Shown piece by piece: positions 1 through 9,806 of a stretch of 60,606 nucleotides of DNA; position 1 is the first letter of the stretch; the number at the start of each line of letters is the position of its first letter. The notes beneath the pieces are model-generated. The model saw only the letters and a list, made by a program, of their open reading frames with translations, was not told the origin of the DNA and made no database searches. A program made the translations under genes and the position numbers. Source of the stretch: Candidatus Melainabacteria bacterium (GTDB lineage: Bacteria > Cyanobacteriota > Vampirovibrionia > Obscuribacterales > Obscuribacteraceae); assembly GCA_003153555.1 (NCBI GenBank), contig PLZS01000095.1:1-60606 (forward strand), in the 5' to 3' direction.

Positions 1-232
1 CAACTTCGTAATCCAGGTCGCCTTCAGTGCCTTCGGCTCCTCCGCGCCAACCCGCTCGATGCGCGCTTACATGCCGCGCTCCTCTCGCTGCTTTTATTGC
101 CAAACAACCTCTGATTGGCAAAGGCGAAAAAATGGTGATGACGACGTTACTTTGCGGTTTTCAGCGTTAGTATGACCGGGTACGAACAAGCACAGGCGCA
201 TCTATTAGTGTGCCTCGGAAGACAAGGAGTTA
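1..232. other. left edge, no supported gene
   Basis: The first 90 bases are GC-rich and stay open in frame 2 on the plus strand up to a TGA near 170, but the translation has no recognisable domain. A minus-strand reading of the same bases lacks a start codon. A GCGCTCC heptamer near position 76 recalls the hairpin repeats found later, but no good stem precedes it. The 3' end of a truncated gene cannot be excluded. The final bases hold the ribosome binding site AAGGAG (224-229) of the next gene. Confidence 0.3.
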
Positions 233-238
233 GTGGAG

Positions 239-1447
239 ATGGTTGATAAGGATTCCCAAACGATAATCGTAGACGGGTTGCGTTCTGCATTTGGAAAAAT
301 GGGGGGCAATTTCAAAGCGATGCCCGCCATCGATTTGGCAGCGCCATTGATCAAAGCATTACTCGAAAAGCACAAAGTTCCTGGCGATGCAGTCGACGAG
401 GTTATCCTCGGACAAGTGTTGCAGGCTGGCTGCGGGCAAATCCCTTCTCGTCAAGCGCTCTTGAAAGCGGGTTTGCCTGTCACGTGCGAATCTACAACAG
501 TAAACAAGGTGTGTGCCTCAGGAATGCGAGCGGTAACGCTCGGGGACCTGCGCATCCGGGCTGGCGACGGCGACATAATCGTTGCCGGTGGCATGGAGTC
601 GATGAGTCAAGCCCCTTATCTTGTCGAGGCTAACTCTGCCCGCTTCGGAAAGCGCATGGGTCACGTCGAATTCAAGGACGCTATGCTGCAAGATGGGCTG
701 GAGTGCCCAGTTGCTGGTGTTCATATGGCTGTTCATGGCGCCAAGGTTGCTCAAGAATTCAAAATTTCACGGGAAGATCAGGATCAATGGGCATTGAGAA
801 GCCACCTTCGGGCAATCAAAGCACAAGAAAGCGGCGCCTTTGCCGACGAAATTCTCCCTATCAACGTGCCGCAAGGTAAGGGTCAAACCAAGGCGATAGA
901 CAAAGATGAAGCTCCACGCGCTGATACCAATATCGAGGCGTTGAAATCTTTGAAGCCCGTCTTCTATCCAGAGGGCACGATTACAGCCGGCAATGCACCT
1001 GGTGTCAATGACGGTGCGGCTGTCTTGCTTCTGATGAGCCCGAGTAAAGCGAAAGAGATGGGTGTGAAACCATTAGCCAGGATCGTTGCCCACGCATCGA
1101 TTGGTCAAGACGTACCCTATCTGGCAACGGTGCCCGCTCTGGCCATGGAGAAAGCATTGAAAAAAGCGGGAATGACGATCGATCAAATTGATCTGATTGA
1201 AATCAATGAAGCATTTGCCTCTGTCGCTCTTAAGTCAATGCAAATGTTGGGTGTTGATTCCGAGAAAGTAAACGTAAACGGCGGGGCGATTGCGCTCGGT
1301 CATCCAATTGGGGCAAGTGGTGCTCGTATCTTGCTGACGCTAGCTAAAGAAATGAAGCGACGTGGTGTCAAATATGGTGCGGCCGCAATTTGTTCTGGCA
1401 CTGCTCAAGGCGATTGCGTAATTCTATCCAGAGAGGGTCTTGACTAA
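239..1447 (+). CDS. Acetyl-CoA C-acyltransferase (thiolase)
   Basis: Degradative or biosynthetic thiolase that cleaves or condenses 3-ketoacyl-CoA with CoA in the cytoplasm. The nucleophilic Cys lies in VNKVCASGM (about residue 92). NEAFA and GGAIALGHPIGASG carry the catalytic His (about 355), and the second Cys is in CSGTAQG (about 385). Full family length is about 400 residues. The reading frame can start at GTG 233, but AAGGAG at 224-229 lies only 3 nt from it and 9 nt from ATG 239, so I chose ATG 239. The usual C-terminal CxGGGQG is here CSGTAQG, a small departure. The stop is 3 nt before ligA, so both are probably co-transcribed. It could supply the PaaJ-type thiolase missing from the operon at 15-21 kb, but nothing in the sequence shows this. 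Confidence 0.93.
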   Translation: MVDKDSQTIIVDGLRSAFGKMGGNFKAMPAIDLAAPLIKALLEKHKVPGDAVDEVILGQVLQAGCGQIPSRQALLKAGLPVTCESTTVNKVCASGMRAVTLGDLRIRAGDGDIIVAGGMESMSQAPYLVEANSARFGKRMGHVEFKDAMLQDGLECPVAGVHMAVHGAKVAQEFKISREDQDQWALRSHLRAIKAQESGAFADEILPINVPQGKGQTKAIDKDEAPRADTNIEALKSLKPVFYPEGTITAGNAPGVNDGAAVLLLMSPSKAKEMGVKPLARIVAHASIGQDVPYLATVPALAMEKALKKAGMTIDQIDLIEINEAFASVALKSMQMLGVDSEKVNVNGGAIALGHPIGASGARILLTLAKEMKRRGVKYGAAAICSGTAQGDCVILSREGLD

Positions 1448-3541
<2,094 letters not shown>

Positions 3542-3557
3542 TCAGCCATTCCGAATC

Positions 3558-4625
3558 TTGGCAACGGAGTTAAACAGAGTCGTAGGCTTGAGAAAACTTA
3601 CTAGCACGATACTTTTGCTCAGTTTGACACTAAGTTTTAGTGTTACTTATTTTGTGCAACCTTGCGGCGCTAAAGTAAAGGCACCAAACACAGAAGATCC
3701 GATGGTGAAAAATCATGACTTGGGCATGGCTTTCATTGCTAAGGGTGACTGGGACAGTGCTATAGATGCTTTCCTGCAGTCGGTTTACTTTGCTAGAAAT
3801 AATTATGCACCTGATTCATATCATTTTTTAGGTGTCTCCTATATGGCTAAAGGACAGGATCTGAAAGCGATCGAGGCGGGCAAAAAGTCGGTGGAGCAGA
3901 GCACTGGTGGAGCTTTCAAAACACATATTCTTTTGGCGGAGCTGTATCTGCGCAATAAAAGACTCGATGAGGCTGATGCCGAGTGCTCTGCGGCTATGAA
4001 TGCCGACAGCCACACGGAAGAAAATCTTCGTGGTCATTATCTTTATGGGAGAGTTTTTGAAGCCAGGGATAGCCCATGGCAAGCTCAGCTGCAATATGAA
4101 TATGCGTTAGGTGACAAGCCCTGGACGTTCACTGACGCTTGGATGGCATATACCGAGCTGATGATGAAGCAAAAGAATTGGGTTGCTGCCATCGCTCAAT
4201 TTAACGACATGATCAAAAGCGAAAAGGTGCTGAAAGGAATGAACTATCCGCACTTATATCTCGATCTTGGCATTTGCTTGCTGGCCAAAGGCGATCACCA
4301 GGGAGCTATGCAAAACTGGCATAAAGGGCTGAGCTTGAACATGGCCGAGCCCGACATTCATTTGCAGCTTGGCATGATGTTCGACGCTGAGAAGCACATC
4401 TCGTCAGCAATTAAGGAGTACAAGGAATTTGTGCGCTATTCCGTTGATCAGCGAAAAATTGCAAAAGCTAAACAACGGCTGGAGATGCTTGAACAAATGG
4501 TGGCTCCGCCAGAAGCTCCTTACCAAGTTAAACCATCCCCAGCGATGCGCAAGCAGCAAGAGCAAGAAAATGGCCGCGGCATGCCACCCAAGGAAGACCC
4601 CGCCGACAAAGATCCGGGCTTCTAG
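3558..4625 (+). CDS. Secreted TPR-repeat protein
   Basis: The start is a TTG (3558); no ATG fits. The N terminus has a basic stretch followed by a hydrophobic run (TSTILLLSLTLSFSVTYF) and a likely cleavage region near CGAK, so export through Sec is probable. The rest is a series of helix-turn-helix TPR-like repeats (for example HDLGMAFIAKGDWDSAIDAF and LDLGICLLAKGDHQGAMQNW), used in other proteins for protein-protein binding. The C-terminal 35 residues are Pro/Lys/Glu rich and probably disordered. The partner is unknown. It follows ligA by 16 nt, and the weak stem-loop at 4652-4668 probably ends the transcript. Confidence 0.75.
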   Translation: MATELNRVVGLRKLTSTILLLSLTLSFSVTYFVQPCGAKVKAPNTEDPMVKNHDLGMAFIAKGDWDSAIDAFLQSVYFARNNYAPDSYHFLGVSYMAKGQDLKAIEAGKKSVEQSTGGAFKTHILLAELYLRNKRLDEADAECSAAMNADSHTEENLRGHYLYGRVFEARDSPWQAQLQYEYALGDKPWTFTDAWMAYTELMMKQKNWVAAIAQFNDMIKSEKVLKGMNYPHLYLDLGICLLAKGDHQGAMQNWHKGLSLNMAEPDIHLQLGMMFDAEKHISSAIKEYKEFVRYSVDQRKIAKAKQRLEMLEQMVAPPEAPYQVKPSPAMRKQQEQENGRGMPPKEDPADKDPGF

Positions 4626-4651
4626 CTGCGGATAACATTTATCCTTCAAGC

Positions 4652-4668
4652 AAGCGGTCGCCGCTTTT
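4652..4668 (+). terminator. possible weak intrinsic terminator
   Basis: Stem AAGCGG (4652-4657), loop TCG, stem CCGCTT (4661-4666), followed by a short T run. It lies 27 nt after the TPR gene stop and before the kinase pair. The short stem makes it weak. Confidence 0.4.
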
Positions 4669-4690
4669 GGTTTACTTGATAAAGGGCAGA

Positions 4691-4721
4691 ACTAGGTTAG
4701 AGGCCACAGACTAGGTTGGAG
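4691..4721 (+). promoter_or_regulatory. 12-bp direct repeat before the kinase genes
   Basis: ACTAGGTTAGAG (4691-4702) and ACTAGGTTGGAG (4710-4721) match at 11 of 12 bases with a 19-bp period, close to two helical turns. They lie 17-47 bases before the kinase start. A regulator operator or a small duplication are both possible. Confidence 0.4.
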
Positions 4722-4737
4722 TCGGTCAGGTAACAGT

Positions 4738-6834
4738 TTGGCTAACGAAAAGATACTAGTTTATGGTGATCGCTGGAGCAGTGCAGCGCTGTGGGTCAAG
4801 GCGATATTTCTTCTGCCGCCCTGGTTGTACCTGTTGGTACCATTAGTCGGCTTTGTGTTTGGGAAATGTGGTCCCTTTGTCTTTCAGGCCGGTTATCCGA
4901 TCATCCTGATTCTAGGACTGCTTTATTTTGTCGATGACGTTTTGCGCCGAAAAATTAAAATCGACGATAACTTCATAACCTTAGGCTTCAGTCGCTACAA
5001 GCTTGCTGAGCTATCTTCAGTCGGGTTGATCTATTCACAAAATGGCATCACTCCAACGACACTCCTTCTTTATTTTGGCGCCGGAAAAAAATTGGACCTG
5101 AACTTAGGTCGATTGCGATATGAAGAGTTCGAGAAGTTGCTGAATTTGATTGAAAACAGAGTCCCGCATTGCACCATCGACCCTGTCATAACTATATTGT
5201 GCAAGAGCAAGAAATTAGCCCGCAAAGCTGCTCTGGAAGAATCCGATCGCACCGAGATCAAATATCATTCCCGCCGAGCGATCAAAGATATTTCTAAAAC
5301 TTTTACAGAAACGGCAGAGAGTTGGTCGCGATTGGGTCCTTCACTGACTTTGCTTGTCGCTGCACCGATGTGGTTGACGGCGATCAAAACAGTGTATTCA
5401 ATTCCTTTGACGAGCGCTCTTTCGCCAAATACAAGTATTGCCCTGCAGGAAAAACTGACAGAGATGATGCTTGCACTGGAGTCTGCCCTAGGAAAGGGGA
5501 TCGCAGACAGCAGTTCGTTCCTCTGGAATCTGGTCTCAAACCCTGTTATCGCAATTTGTTTGGCCCTGTGCTTGATACCAATCCTTTATCATTTCTTGCG
5601 CTTGTTATTCAAACCAAATCGTCTCGTGATGGACGCCAATGGTGCACATTTGAATTTACAGTCGGGTGGATTGAACATTCCGATTGATTCTTCGAATTGG
5701 TCTCAGATTAATCGTGCTTTGCTCGTCAAACCAACACTGTCGGCGGGTCCAGACCATTGGTCAATTCGCCTCTCGGGCGAGAGCAATTCGAATAAATTGA
5801 ATCTTGAGCTGGCTGCATTAACGCCGGATGATCGAATTAGATTTAGTAGAGCGCTGGAACGTTGGGCACCACATTGTGCAGCAGATACCGAACTTATGGA
5901 AACCTTGTTGCCTCGACAAGCAAACAGTTATACGGAGTTGTGGTTACAGTCTCTCGCCGCTCCGCCTGAACGAGCCAGCCTAGAGCCGCTGTCAGCAGGG
6001 CGCGTGCTGCAAGATGGAAAGTTTGAAGTGCTTCGACGCATCGGTGTTGGTGGACAAGGTGCTGCTTATTTGTGCAAACAACATTTGGATACGCAGCCAC
6101 CTTCTACGCTTCAAGTTGTCTTGAAGGAAACGATCATTCCAGTCTTTGTCGAAGCTGAAATTCGCAAGCAAGCGCTTGAGAGATTCGAGCAAGAAGCGCG
6201 CATCTTGCGCGATCTCAATAGCGAACATATAGTCAGGCTATTAGATTACTTTGTGGAGGATCATCGCGGTTATCTTGTTTTGGAATGGGTTGATGGCAAG
6301 TCTCTGCGTCAGTTAATTGAGGATCGAGGTGCGCTCGCCGAAGAACAAGTTAAACAGCTGTGTGAGCAGATGTGCAGCATGCTGGAGTATCTGCATGCCA
6401 AATCCATTATCCACAGAGACTTCACTCCAGACAATTTGATACTGCAGAAAGATGGAAAACTAAAGCTGATTGACTTCAATGTAGCCCAAAGTGAAGAAGA
6501 AGGCAGTGGTGTGGTTGTCGGTAAGCAAGCTTACATGCCGGCGGAGCAGTTCCGCGGCAAACCGACAACCCAAAGTGATATTTATGCCATGGGCGCGACT
6601 CTCTTTTTCTTGCTGACAGGACAAGATCCTGAGCCTATTACCCAGTCATTGGTGCGTGAAACACAGCCAGGGGTGAGCGAGATGATGGATCGAATTATTC
6701 AAAAATGCACTGCTTTGGACACTAACGAACGGTTTAAATCAGTTGAAGAGGTAGCCTCAGCTATGTCGTCTCAGGTAGTCACTTTTTCATCGACAATCAA
6801 AGTTGAACAAGAAGCGATCAAGGTGGATGCCTGA
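4738..6834 (+). CDS. Membrane Ser/Thr protein kinase with two N-terminal membrane modules
   Basis: Hanks-type kinase of 698 residues with a TTG start (AGG 7 nt upstream). N-terminal modules: hydrophobic pairs at about 17-65, then a beta-rich PH-like stretch (about 75-140). A second set of membrane segments (about 200-300) is followed by another PH-like stretch (about 300-385). The kinase domain runs from about 422 to 685: Gly loop IGVGGQGAAYLC, VVLKE with the ATP-binding Lys (about 463), HRDFTPDNL (His about 559), and MPAEQF in place of APE. The metal-binding DFG is DFN (about 579-581); the Asp is kept, so activity is plausible. Its stop overlaps the next start (TGATG), implying translational coupling to the second kinase. 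The target and the sensed signal are unknown. Confidence 0.88.
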   Translation: MANEKILVYGDRWSSAALWVKAIFLLPPWLYLLVPLVGFVFGKCGPFVFQAGYPIILILGLLYFVDDVLRRKIKIDDNFITLGFSRYKLAELSSVGLIYSQNGITPTTLLLYFGAGKKLDLNLGRLRYEEFEKLLNLIENRVPHCTIDPVITILCKSKKLARKAALEESDRTEIKYHSRRAIKDISKTFTETAESWSRLGPSLTLLVAAPMWLTAIKTVYSIPLTSALSPNTSIALQEKLTEMMLALESALGKGIADSSSFLWNLVSNPVIAICLALCLIPILYHFLRLLFKPNRLVMDANGAHLNLQSGGLNIPIDSSNWSQINRALLVKPTLSAGPDHWSIRLSGESNSNKLNLELAALTPDDRIRFSRALERWAPHCAADTELMETLLPRQANSYTELWLQSLAAPPERASLEPLSAGRVLQDGKFEVLRRIGVGGQGAAYLCKQHLDTQPPSTLQVVLKETIIPVFVEAEIRKQALERFEQEARILRDLNSEHIVRLLDYFVEDHRGYLVLEWVDGKSLRQLIEDRGALAEEQVKQLCEQMCSMLEYLHAKSIIHRDFTPDNLILQKDGKLKLIDFNVAQSEEEGSGVVVGKQAYMPAEQFRGKPTTQSDIYAMGATLFFLLTGQDPEPITQSLVRETQPGVSEMMDRIIQKCTALDTNERFKSVEEVASAMSSQVVTFSSTIKVEQEAIKVDA

Positions 6835-8261
6835 TGGCTGAGTTGACTGTTACCACAAGCTACGAATCTCCGCTCACCAAATCTGCCACCACTGCTCTGC
6901 GATTGACCTTTCCGATTTGGGGCATTATTGCGCCATTCATCGGATTTGCTGGACTGATTGCCATTGTCTCAGCCCTTTTTCAACATTTTTTAGAGCCTGC
7001 CATGGTCAATTGGATAGGAGTTCCACTTGCTTGGATTGCCTTAGCTGTCACCTGCCTTCTCTCCATGCGGATTTTGTCCAACAATAGTCTGTTGCTTGAC
7101 AAAAATGGCATACAATTTCCAGTGCTTTTGAGACCGGGAAATCGTTATGTGCCCTGGACAGCGATCAGAAAAATTGATGTGCTAAGTGGCACCAAAACAG
7201 ACTTAGCAGCACACAAGTTGGTCTTTTACTTTGAGCGCGGACGCCCACTTAAGCTCGCTCTTGGTAACATGAAGCCCTCTGAAATTGAACAAGTGTTGCT
7301 GGCAATAGAGATGTGGGGAGCAACTTGTGAGCGCGATCCCAGTTTGCTCTTACTGCAAGATTCTTTTAAATCAAACACGGAAGAGGATGGCAAAGTCAGC
7401 TACACAGCGATGTGGGAAGATGAGTTGCGCAGAAGGTTTTCATCCACCACCTTTATGCCATTGGCACCAGGACAAGTGCTGCGCAACGGCAGCTTGAAAG
7501 TGGTGCGTCAATTGTCTTTGGGTGGACTGGCGGCGGTTTACTTGTGTCAGCTCGATGAAGCTAAACTAGTCGTGCTTAAAGAAGCGGTTCTACCTGAGGA
7601 TGGCGCCAGTGAGATGCGAGAAAAGGCCAAGGAGCTTTTTGAGCGCGAAGCTCGATATTTGATGAAGCTTGATCATCGCGGCATCGTTTCTGTATTGGAC
7701 ACTTTTGGCGAGTCAGGCAGAAATTATTTGATGTTGGAGTACGTAAATGGTCAGGACTTGCGCCAATTTGTCAAACAAAACGGAGCTCAGAAAGAGGACA
7801 CTGTGCTGGATTGGAGCATACAAGCGGCGGGTATTTTGAAGTATTTGCACGAGCAAGACCCACCGATTATCCATAGAGATTTAAGTCCCGACAATTTGGT
7901 TTTGCGAGATGATGGCACCATTGTTGTCATCGATTTTGGTGCTTCTAACGAGTTTCTGAGCAAAGCTACGGGGACTTTTGTTGGTAAGCAGTCATTCATT
8001 GCACCTGAGCAATTCCGAGGCAAATCGGTAGTTCAGAGTGATATCTACGCCTTTGGATGCACGTTGTTTTATTGCCTCACAGGCAAGGAGCCGGAAGCTC
8101 TTTCAACATCAAACCCAAGAGACTTAAATGCTGACGTTTCGGAAGAAGTTGCGGAATTGGTTGTTTCTTGTACTCAGCTGGAGGCGCGAAATCGGTATCA
8201 GTCTGCTGCACAACTTTTGCCAGTGCTGAGAAGATTGCACGCGTCAATCCGCAGTTCTTGA
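6834..8261 (+). CDS. Membrane Ser/Thr protein kinase, single-module paralogue
   Basis: Second kinase of the coupled pair (475 residues). It corresponds to the C-terminal two thirds of its neighbour: one pair of membrane segments (about 25-85), one PH-like stretch (about 90-160) and a kinase domain from about 215. It has HRDLSPDNL, canonical DFG (VVIDFGASN), IAPEQF and the shared signature QSDIYAFGCTLFYCLTG. The glycine loop SLGGLAAVYLC lacks the third Gly. The ATG overlaps the upstream TGA. The linker before the kinase (SYTAMWEDELRRRF, then MPLAPGQVLRNG) aligns with the matching linker of the first kinase, which supports tandem duplication. The two may form a hetero-complex or a cascade; that part is inference. 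Confidence 0.88.
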   Translation: MAELTVTTSYESPLTKSATTALRLTFPIWGIIAPFIGFAGLIAIVSALFQHFLEPAMVNWIGVPLAWIALAVTCLLSMRILSNNSLLLDKNGIQFPVLLRPGNRYVPWTAIRKIDVLSGTKTDLAAHKLVFYFERGRPLKLALGNMKPSEIEQVLLAIEMWGATCERDPSLLLLQDSFKSNTEEDGKVSYTAMWEDELRRRFSSTTFMPLAPGQVLRNGSLKVVRQLSLGGLAAVYLCQLDEAKLVVLKEAVLPEDGASEMREKAKELFEREARYLMKLDHRGIVSVLDTFGESGRNYLMLEYVNGQDLRQFVKQNGAQKEDTVLDWSIQAAGILKYLHEQDPPIIHRDLSPDNLVLRDDGTIVVIDFGASNEFLSKATGTFVGKQSFIAPEQFRGKSVVQSDIYAFGCTLFYCLTGKEPEALSTSNPRDLNADVSEEVAELVVSCTQLEARNRYQSAAQLLPVLRRLHASIRSS

Positions 8262-8355
8262 CGAAGCCACTACGTCTAGCCTCGGCTTTCAGCATATGTT
8301 CAGGCTTCTAATTCCGTTGTGCGTCTTTCGCTGCAAACAAGGCTGCGAAAAGCAC

Positions 8356-8634
8356 TCAATCAGATTTATTTTTCGCCAATTTCATCCGTTTTTTTGGCGA
8401 GTTATGCCCATTGCTTTGTTCAGCCTTGATCTCTGAGACGAGTTCGGTCTTGTATTCATTGATTCTGTCCCGGGCTTCAACAGCAAACTCTTTGCCCTCG
8501 TAACCAACTTTAACCACAGCTTTAGCGGCTTTCCTCAAAAGTTTCTTGCCCGGCTGCGTAGCTAGAATAATGACAGCTCCTATGCCCCAAGGTCCGATCA
8601 ATATTTCTCCCAATTCTTCAATCATGTCATGCAT
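8356..8634 (-). CDS. Small DUF5132-like protein
   Basis: A 92-residue protein: a short hydrophobic N-terminal helix (ILIGPWGIGAVIILA), then an amphipathic, charged segment (KKLLRKAAKAVVKVGYEGKEFAVEARDR) and a basic tail (KKRMKLAKNK). This layout resembles DUF5132 proteins, which in other bacteria sit beside HMA-domain proteins and P1-type ATPases, as here. Its function is unknown; it may be a membrane-anchored accessory to the metal ATPase. It lies 42 nt downstream of the HMA-like gene on the same strand, so the two are probably one transcript. Confidence 0.65.
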   Translation of the reverse strand: MHDMIEELGEILIGPWGIGAVIILATQPGKKLLRKAAKAVVKVGYEGKEFAVEARDRINEYKTELVSEIKAEQSNGHNSPKKRMKLAKNKSD

Positions 8635-8676
8635 CCTCAGTTGGTAGTTTTTAAGTGTTTTGGTTGGTTCGCCATT

Positions 8677-9240
8677 TCACTGCTTGTCTTGTGTAAGTAG
8701 CTCTACTTCAACTTCTTCTGTAAGCTCTCTTTGCTGGAATTTCCAATGCGAATCGAATGCCCAATAAAACAGAGCAATGGGACCAATACCCGCAAGCAAG
8801 GCCTCGCCTTCCAAAAGTTGCATTACTCCGGCCGCTACAAACGCAAGCGGGACCAGTCTCTTCAATGACTCTGCAGACGGAGTTTCAGAAGCATTGTCTG
8901 CTTCTGACTCTTCGCTTGAGGCAAAAAGTTTTTTTACATACGCTCGCAACCCAATTCCGGAATTAAGCGAATCATCTGTCAAAATGTCAATCAAGGCTGG
9001 TGCTGCCTCAGAAATTGCTTCACCGAGATTTTCGATGATATCGGCACGATCTTCGTGCTCAATTACGACACTGCCACCAGACCTTACTCGAACGTCCCTA
9101 ACACCAGGAACTCGCTCAAGCGCATCTTTTACAATTTTGGCCTGATCGGCGTGACATTGCGCCCTGGGTAATTTTAGTCTGGTCCGGTGAGTGCTCGAAT
9201 GAACAACACCAGGTGAAAATGGAGTTAGTCTTGAACTCAT
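8677..9240 (-). CDS. HMA-like domain membrane protein
   Basis: The first 100 residues look like the HMA_2-type ferredoxin-fold domain (HRTRLKLPRAQ, then ERVPGVRDVRVRSGGSVVIEHED), without the CxxC metal motif of classical HMA domains. A variable acidic linker (EESEADNASETPS) follows, then two hydrophobic segments (LVPLAFVAAGVMQLLEG and LLAGIGPIALFYWAF). The frame can open at GTG 9249, but AGGGG is placed 8 nt before ATG 9240, so I chose that. It is divergent from the P-type ATPase gene across a 566-nt spacer and probably belongs to the same metal or envelope system. Its exact role is unknown. Confidence 0.72.
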   Translation of the reverse strand: MSSRLTPFSPGVVHSSTHRTRLKLPRAQCHADQAKIVKDALERVPGVRDVRVRSGGSVVIEHEDRADIIENLGEAISEAAPALIDILTDDSLNSGIGLRAYVKKLFASSEESEADNASETPSAESLKRLVPLAFVAAGVMQLLEGEALLAGIGPIALFYWAFDSHWKFQQRELTEEVEVELLTQDKQ

Positions 9241-9806
9241 GATGCGCACCCCTGTAGAAAGGTGTCTCTAGCATATATGGTTTTGGCCAAAGTAGGTTTA
9301 AGTCAACTGCTCAGTAAACATTAATCGACAGCTCTTCAGCTTGCCATAGGAACGATAATGCGAAGTCCTGCGCTGCAGACAATATTAAAAGATTTGTACG
9401 CCATAATGATTCGAAGTCATGGGAGTCTAGTGCCATCATCGCACATACATTGCTCTTTTCCAGTCGCAGAAAGTTTCACTGTTTCGATTTTAGGCGGAAA
9501 ACCACTGTCCCAGAAACTGTATGATAACTAAATCAGATCTTCTGATTTAGTTGTCCAGACCAGTGGAAAGCCTTGTCTACCATAAATTTCAATGACATTT
9601 TAGACGTAACAAGCTCAAGTATTTCCACTTGCGCAGCCAAATCAGAATGCGGCAACTCCCGCCAACTGCCAGTTTCTGCCAAGCTCGATGAAGCTCGTCA
9701 GATACTTTCGAACCCATCCTAAAGAATCCAACTCATCAATATGCCGCTGCCAAGCTTGGCCGCGGGTATCTTTGTATTCTAATCAAAACACGAGGAAAAG
9801 CTACAA
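9241..9806. other. divergent intergenic region with long inverted repeat
   Basis: 566 nt separate the divergent HMA-like and P-type ATPase genes. I found no coding signal. The only clear structure is the nested inverted repeat at 9502-9566, listed separately. GAGG at 9792-9795 is the ATPase ribosome binding site. The rest shows nothing I can name. Confidence 0.6.
9502..9566. repeat. nested inverted repeat, possible operator or RNA hairpin
   Basis: Perfect 12-bp arms AACTAAATCAGA (9526-9537) and TCTGATTTAGTT (9541-9552) surround the 3-nt loop TCT. Outer 6-bp arms CCACTG (9502-9507) and CAGTGG (9561-9566) are also complementary. No T run follows, so a terminator is unlikely. It lies about mid-way between the divergent metal genes. 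Confidence 0.7.

Noticed and set aside
2..172. 3' end of a plus-strand gene at the left edge
   Set aside because: The frame is open, but the translation has no recognisable motif or low-bias pattern, and a truncated gene cannot be told from chance in 57 codons.
4738..6834. First kinase as a pseudokinase
   Set aside because: DFN keeps the metal-binding Asp, and the Lys and HRD are present, so loss of activity is not supported.
8777..9145. 122-residue plus-strand reading frame
   Set aside because: It lies wholly inside the minus-strand HMA-like gene, whose domain motifs and ribosome site are clear.
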